From contig JAHEJH010000087.1 in NCBI GenBank assembly GCA_024638905.1, positions 1 to 10,583 on the forward strand: a stretch of DNA of 10,583 nt, read 5' to 3'. This DNA comes from Luminiphilus sp. GTDB lineage: Bacteria; Pseudomonadota; Gammaproteobacteria; Pseudomonadales; Halieaceae. This document shows, piece after piece, positions 7,628-10,583 of the stretch. The notes under the pieces were generated by a model that did not search any database, had not been told where the DNA came from, and worked only from the letters and a program-made list of their open reading frames with translations. Positions within the stretch are counted from its first letter, which is position 1. Each line of letters begins with the position of its first letter. Made by a program: the position numbers and the translations under genes.

Positions 7628-8667
7628 GGAGGACCCTCGCCGCGGGGTGATGCGTTGCCTTGCTCAAAGGCGTCGTAGGCGCTCACGACCCTCTGCACCA
7701 GTGGATGTCGGACGACATCCTTATTGCCGAACTGGGTAAAGGTGATGCCGGCCACCTCTTCCAGCACCGTCATGGCATGAGTCAGGCCGCTCTGCGTGCC
7801 TTTGGGGAGATCAATCTGGCTGGTGTCGCCCGTCACGACCGCGGTGGATCCGAAACCGATTCGGGTCAGGAACATTTTCATCTGCTCGCGGGTGGTGTTC
7901 TGCGCTTCGTCCAGAATGATGAACGCGTGGTTAAGGGTGCGGCCGCGCATAAAGGCGAGGGGCGCCACTTCAATGATGTGCCGCTCGATGTACTTGTTCA
8001 CCGTCTCGAAACCCAGCATTTCATAGAGTGCGTCGTAGAGTGGCCGCAGATAGGGGTCAACCTTCTGAGACAGGTCGCCGGGCAGGAAACCCAGGCGCTC
8101 GCCTGCTTCGACGGCCGGGCGCACCAGCAGTATGCGCTTTACTTGCTCGTTGAGTAGCGCGCGCACCGCGCACGCGACCGCCAGATAGGTTTTACCGGTG
8201 CCGGCAGGGCCTACGCCAAAGTTGATGTCATGGGTGTTGATGGCCGATACGTATTGGCGCTGGTTTTGCCCCCGCGGCCTGACCGAGAGCCGTTTGGTGC
8301 GAATGAGCCCCGTCGTATCGGTGGCGATATCCGCAGTCTGGGGTTCGCTGAGCAGTTCGAGGTCTGCCTCCTGAAGGCGCAGGTGAATGCTCTCCGGGCT
8401 CAGCTGAGCGCCATTTTCGATATCCGTGTACAGCGACGACAGCAGTGAGGCTGCGATCTGACAGCGCTCATGGGCGCCCCGCAGTTCAAAGTGATTGCTG
8501 CGGTTTTGGATCGTGATGTCGAGACGCTTTTCGATCTGGCGCAGATGGCTGTCCAGCTGCCCGCAGAGAGCTGCCAGATTACGTGCATCGTTAGGTTCGA
8601 GGGAGAGGGTGATATGTGAGGCCAGACCCGGAGGGGTGACCTCGGGCGCCGATTGCTCTGTGTCCAA
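7624..8667 (-). CDS. ybeZ: PhoH-like ATPase YbeZ
   Basis: This is a 347-residue PhoH-family P-loop ATPase, similar in length to E. coli YbeZ. It is thought to act as an RNA helicase-like partner of YbeY in ribosome maturation. Visible motifs are Walker A GPAGTGKT at 153-160, RPAVEAGERLGFLPGD at 183-198, Walker B IILDEAQ at 250-256, the TGD sensor at 279-281 and the arginine-rich tail DVVRHPLVQRVV at 317-328. The N-terminal segment (about 18-100) matches the YbeZ-specific RNA-binding-like region, with LEPNDARNLAALCG aligned to the E. coli start. The only start that covers this region is a TTG at 8667-8665, three codons after an in-frame TGA. An AAAGAGG lies upstream but at a long spacing of 14 bases. 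It is first in the ybeZ-ybeY-corC-lnt group and has a promoter candidate just upstream. Confidence 0.95.
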   Translation of the reverse strand: MDTEQSAPEVTPPGLASHITLSLEPNDARNLAALCGQLDSHLRQIEKRLDITIQNRSNHFELRGAHERCQIAASLLSSLYTDIENGAQLSPESIHLRLQEADLELLSEPQTADIATDTTGLIRTKRLSVRPRGQNQRQYVSAINTHDINFGVGPAGTGKTYLAVACAVRALLNEQVKRILLVRPAVEAGERLGFLPGDLSQKVDPYLRPLYDALYEMLGFETVNKYIERHIIEVAPLAFMRGRTLNHAFIILDEAQNTTREQMKMFLTRIGFGSTAVVTGDTSQIDLPKGTQSGLTHAMTVLEEVAGITFTQFGNKDVVRHPLVQRVVSAYDAFEQGNASPRGEGPP

Positions 8668-8703
8668 CGGTTTTCACGCCGCCTCTTTCACATTGGGAAA
8701 CAA

Positions 8704-8731
8704 ACGATACTCGCCTTGCCGGCTGAGTCAA
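8704..8731 (-). promoter_or_regulatory. Candidate sigma70 promoter for ybeZ-ybeY-corC-lnt
   Basis: On the minus strand, TTGACT (8731-8726, 5/6 to the -35 consensus) is followed after 16 bases by TATCGT (8709-8704, 4/6 to the -10 consensus). Transcription would start near 8697, leaving a leader of about 30 bases before the TTG start of ybeZ. It lies in the 79-base gap after miaB, so the operon could be transcribed alone or by read-through from miaB. Confidence 0.5.
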
Positions 8732-8733
8732 CT

Positions 8734-8755
8734 CCCGTTTAGGGCATTAAACGGG
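8734..8755. repeat. Inverted repeat spanning the miaB stop codon
   Basis: CCCGTTTA (8734-8741) pairs perfectly with TAAACGGG (8748-8755) across a six-base loop, an 8-bp stem that includes the miaB TAA stop (8749-8747). In the miaB transcript it is followed by AGUUGACUCAG rather than a U-run, so it is not a standard intrinsic terminator. It also ends just ahead of the -35 of the ybeZ promoter candidate. Confidence 0.6.
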
Positions 8756-10093
8756 GTCGATCTGACGCCCCAGTAGCGAGTTGGTATAAGCCGCCGTAAT
8801 CTCGACCTCGGCAAATTGGCCGATCAGGGCGGTGTTTTGAGAGGCGAAGTTCACCACACGGTTATTTTCCGTGCGCCCAGAGAGCTGTCCGGGGTCTTTT
8901 TTCGCGTAGCCAGTGACCAATATGCGCTGGGTCGTGCCCACCATCGACTCGGCAATCTGCTGTGCCTGTTGGGCAATGCGTGCCTGAAGAATATGCAGTC
9001 GCTGCTTTTTGACCGCCTCCGACACTTCATCGGGCAGTTCAGCGGCGGGCGTGCCGGGCCGCGCGCTGTAGATAAAGCTAAACGAGTTATCGAAGCCGAT
9101 CTCTTCAATCAATTTCATCGTGGCCGCGAAATCGGCCTCGGTTTCGCCGGGGAAGCCAATGATGAAGTCGGAGGACAGCGAGATGTTAGGCCGAATCTTA
9201 CGTAGCGCACGGATCGTTGCCTTGTACTCGAGTGCGGTGTGTCCGCGCTTCATGGCCATAAGGATTCGATCCGAGCCGCTCTGCACGGGCAGGTGCAGAT
9301 GGTCGACCAGCGCGGGTATTTCGGCGTAGCAGGCCACAATTGCATCGGTGAACTCGACCGGGTGGGACGTGGTGTAGCGAATCCGCTCGATGCCCGGCAC
9401 CAGATTCACCAGGTGCAGCAACTCAGCGAAATCAACGATCTCGTCTAGGTGGTTGCGCCCGCGAAAAGCGTTCACGTTCTGCCCGAGCAGGTTGACCTCT
9501 TTTACCCCGCGGTCTGCTAAACCCGCGATTTCGGCGATGACATCGTCCACCGGCCGCGAGACTTCCTCGCCGCGGGTGTAGGGGACCACGCAAAACGTGC
9601 AGTATTTGCTGCAGCCTTCCATGATCGAAACGAAGGCCGTTGGGCCCTCGACACTGGGCTCTGGCAAGCGATCAAATTTCTCGATCTCGGGGAAGCTGAC
9701 ATCGACGACGACGGGCTCTCCCCGGCGACGATCATCGATCATTTCGGGCAGTCGGTGGAGTGTTTGCGGGCCAAAGATCAGGTCGACATAGGGCGCCCGC
9801 TTACCGATTTCTGCGCCTTCCTGGCTGGCCACACAGCCGCCCACACCAATAATCAGATCAGGGTTTCTCTGCTTCAGGTGCTTCCAGCGACCCAACTGGT
9901 GGAACACCTTCTCCTGCGCCTTTTCGCGAATCGAGCAGGTGTTGAGCAACAGAACGTCCGCCTCATCGGCCGAATCGGTTTGCTCGAGACCGTGGCTGGC
10001 ACCCAAGAGATCGGCCATCCGCGCGGAATCGTACTCGTTCATCTGGCAGCCGTGCGTCTCGACAAACAGCTTTTTGGTGCCCGGGTTACTCAT
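8747..10093 (-). CDS. miaB: tRNA-2-methylthio-N6-dimethylallyladenosine synthase
   Basis: MiaB is a radical-SAM methylthiotransferase that converts i6A37 to ms2i6A37 in tRNAs reading codons that begin with U. The 448-residue protein has the three-domain order of the family. An N-terminal UPF0004 domain holds cluster ligands Cys16 (HGCQMNEYDS), Cys53 (NTCSIREKA) and Cys87 (GGCVAS). The radical-SAM core has Cys161, Cys165 and Cys168 (CSKYCTFC). A C-terminal TRAM domain covers about 380-445. Further signatures are GQNVNAF (204-210) and LPVQSGSD (268-275). MiaB is separated from its paralogues RimO and MtaB by the HGCQMNEYDS start and NTCSIREKA. The ATG at 10093-10091 has only a weak GGA seven to eight bases upstream and is preceded by a short overlapping leader ORF. 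It heads the gene block and is divergent from the DUF1820 gene. Confidence 0.97.
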   Translation of the reverse strand: MSNPGTKKLFVETHGCQMNEYDSARMADLLGASHGLEQTDSADEADVLLLNTCSIREKAQEKVFHQLGRWKHLKQRNPDLIIGVGGCVASQEGAEIGKRAPYVDLIFGPQTLHRLPEMIDDRRRGEPVVVDVSFPEIEKFDRLPEPSVEGPTAFVSIMEGCSKYCTFCVVPYTRGEEVSRPVDDVIAEIAGLADRGVKEVNLLGQNVNAFRGRNHLDEIVDFAELLHLVNLVPGIERIRYTTSHPVEFTDAIVACYAEIPALVDHLHLPVQSGSDRILMAMKRGHTALEYKATIRALRKIRPNISLSSDFIIGFPGETEADFAATMKLIEEIGFDNSFSFIYSARPGTPAAELPDEVSEAVKKQRLHILQARIAQQAQQIAESMVGTTQRILVTGYAKKDPGQLSGRTENNRVVNFASQNTALIGQFAEVEITAAYTNSLLGRQIDPV

Positions 10094-10108
10094 TTTTTGT
10101 CCATGTGA

Positions 10109-10121
10109 CTCGCCATGCGAG
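10109..10121 (-). repeat. Small hairpin flanked by direct repeats before miaB
   Basis: CTCGC-CAT-GCGAG is a perfect 5-bp stem with a three-base loop in the predicted miaB leader. Two copies of GTGACTC (10105-10111 and 10122-10128) overlap or flank it at a period of 17 bases. It may be an operator or an RNA structure near the miaB translation start; no regulator can be named. Confidence 0.4.
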
Positions 10122-10148
10122 GTGACTCAATAATGGCCAAGGGCGCGG

Positions 10149-10154
10149 AGTATA
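10149..10154 (-). promoter_or_regulatory. Candidate -10 element for miaB
   Basis: TATACT on the minus strand matches the sigma70 -10 consensus at five of six bases. The hexamer 17 bases upstream (TCAAAA) is a poor -35. It would start transcription near 10142, giving a leader of just under 50 bases before miaB. Confidence 0.35.
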
Positions 10155-10178
10155 GCGCCTGCGGGCAGGGTTTTTGAC

Positions 10179-10239
10179 CCGAGGTGGAGCTTTGTTCGCA
10201 AAGTGTTACCATTCCGCCCCTTTTTCAGCACCACCTCGG
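10179..10239. repeat. 9-bp inverted repeat around the DUF1820 promoter
   Basis: CCGAGGTGG (10179-10187) and CCACCTCGG (10231-10239) are exact reverse complements separated by 43 bases, one on each side of the extended -10 candidate. Neither arm extends further. This could be a pair of regulator half-sites or chance. Confidence 0.45.
10204..10212 (+). promoter_or_regulatory. Candidate extended -10 promoter for the DUF1820 gene
   Basis: TGT-TACCAT fits an extended -10 element (TGn plus a hexamer at 4/6). A TTGACC is present at 10174-10179 but 27 bases away, too far to serve as its -35. Transcription would start near 10219, about 37 bases before the ATG. The element lies between the two arms of a 9-bp inverted repeat. 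Confidence 0.33.
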
Positions 10240-10246
10240 TTCGCTT

Positions 10247-10250
10247 GGAG
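10247..10250 (+). promoter_or_regulatory. Ribosome binding site of the DUF1820 gene
   Basis: GGAG, within TTGGAG, lies five bases before the ATG at 10256 and favours it over the second in-frame ATG at 10271. Confidence 0.6.
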
Positions 10251-10255
10251 CCCTC

Positions 10256-10583
10256 ATGTCGTCTCAGCCTATGTACAAAGTCATTTTCCACAATGGTGGC
10301 CAGGTCTACGAGGTTTTTGCCCGGCAGATCTATCAGAGTGATATGTGGGGTTTTGTCGAAATAGAAGAGTTGGTTTTTGGCGAGCGCTCCCAGATTCTGG
10401 TTGACCCGGGCGAAGAGAAGCTCAAGAACGAGTTCTCGGGTGTGAAACGAAGCTACATTCCGTTGCAGTCCATCGTTCGCATCGACGAAGTGGACAAAGA
10501 GGGCGCCGCGCGCATCTCTGAAGGCGGCACTGCCAAAATCGCGCCTTTCCCCGTGACGCCACAGCCCGTGATGCCCTCTCAGG
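10256..10583 (+). CDS. DUF1820 family protein (3' end outside window)
   Basis: The frame from ATG 10256 stays open to the window edge, giving 109 codons. The residues match the DUF1820 family of gammaproteobacteria as I recall it: YKVIFHNGGQVYEVFARQIY (7-26), QSDMWGFVEIEELVFGER (27-44), then EEKLKNEF (53-60) and YIPLQSIVRIDEVDKEG (67-83). The tail is Pro-rich (PFPVTPQPVMP, 97-107). Family members are about 100-115 residues, so nearly all of the protein is visible. No signal peptide or membrane segment is seen, and it is probably cytosolic. The function is unknown. The same gene sits beside miaB in Pseudomonas as I recall, which hints at a link with this translation cluster, but no role should be assigned from that alone. 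A good ribosome binding site supports the start. Confidence 0.85.
   Translation, partial: MSSQPMYKVIFHNGGQVYEVFARQIYQSDMWGFVEIEELVFGERSQILVDPGEEKLKNEFSGVKRSYIPLQSIVRIDEVDKEGAARISEGGTAKIAPFPVTPQPVMPSQ

Noticed and set aside
7660..8157. Open frame of 165 codons on the plus strand inside ybeZ
   Set aside because: It is the shadow of the conserved ATPase core of ybeZ and has no independent support.
8690..8697. CCCAATGT on the minus strand, similar to a sigma32 -10 element
   Set aside because: The E. coli operon is a heat-shock operon, so this was tempting, but no CTTGAA-like -35 lies 13-17 bases upstream. The sigma70-like pair nearby fits better.
10158..10175. CCTGC-GG-GCAGG followed by a run of T on the plus strand, terminator-like
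   Set aside because: The stem is only four or five pairs with a tight loop, and no plus-strand gene lies upstream to terminate.
10174..10202. TTGACC as a -35 for the DUF1820 gene
   Set aside because: At 16-18 bases downstream the hexamers (TCGCAA, CGCAAA, GCAAAG) bear no likeness to a -10.
1..10583. Defence system, prophage, transposon or other accessory island
   Set aside because: Every minus-strand gene is a recognisable core gene in near-standard order. No transposase, integrase, tRNA, terminal repeat or array was seen on either strand.

Overview
The window is a compact block of core housekeeping genes from a gammaproteobacterium, GC-rich (estimated by eye near 60%). The order on the minus strand, read from high to low coordinates, is miaB - ybeZ - ybeY - corC - lnt - leuS - lptE - holA. 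This matches the E. coli order with the interposed genes removed and resembles the Pseudomonas arrangement. A DUF1820 gene lies divergently upstream of miaB, as I recall it does in Pseudomonas. A free-living, possibly marine, member of the Pseudomonas/Cellvibrio/Halieaceae side of the class is a reasonable guess, but the genus cannot be fixed from the sequence alone.

Layout: 1-708 (+) is the 3' part of a major facilitator transporter whose last 43 bases overlap the end of holA in a tail-to-tail arrangement. Then, all on the minus strand: holA (666-1700), lptE (1700-2281), leuS (2278-4728), a 96-base gap with a hairpin, lnt (4825-6291), corC (6291-7142), ybeY (7139-7627), ybeZ (7624-8667), a 79-base gap with a good sigma70-like promoter, and miaB (8747-10093). 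A 162-base divergent control region (10094-10255) separates miaB from the DUF1820 gene (10256 to the window end, +). No stretch longer than about 160 bases lacks a gene.

The genes fall into two themes. The first is RNA and translation: MiaB modifies tRNA, YbeY and YbeZ work on rRNA maturation and quality control, LeuRS charges tRNA-Leu, and CorC/YbeX has been linked to both Mg2+/Co2+ handling and ribosomes. The second is the envelope: Lnt finishes lipoproteins, and LptE, encoded two genes downstream, is itself a lipoprotein and hence a likely Lnt substrate. HolA adds DNA replication. Within the two sub-operons every junction is a 1- or 4-base stop/start overlap, so translational coupling is likely throughout. 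Three starts in a row (ybeZ TTG, ybeY GTG, corC GTG) are not ATG.

I found no mobile element, CRISPR array, RNA gene or obvious novel system; this looks like ordinary core genome. The points worth a second look are modest: a LeuRS lacking the leucine-specific insert found in E. coli, inverted repeats around the miaB stop codon and the DUF1820 promoter, a tiny leader ORF abutting miaB, the long N-terminus of LptE before its lipobox, and the holA/transporter overlap.
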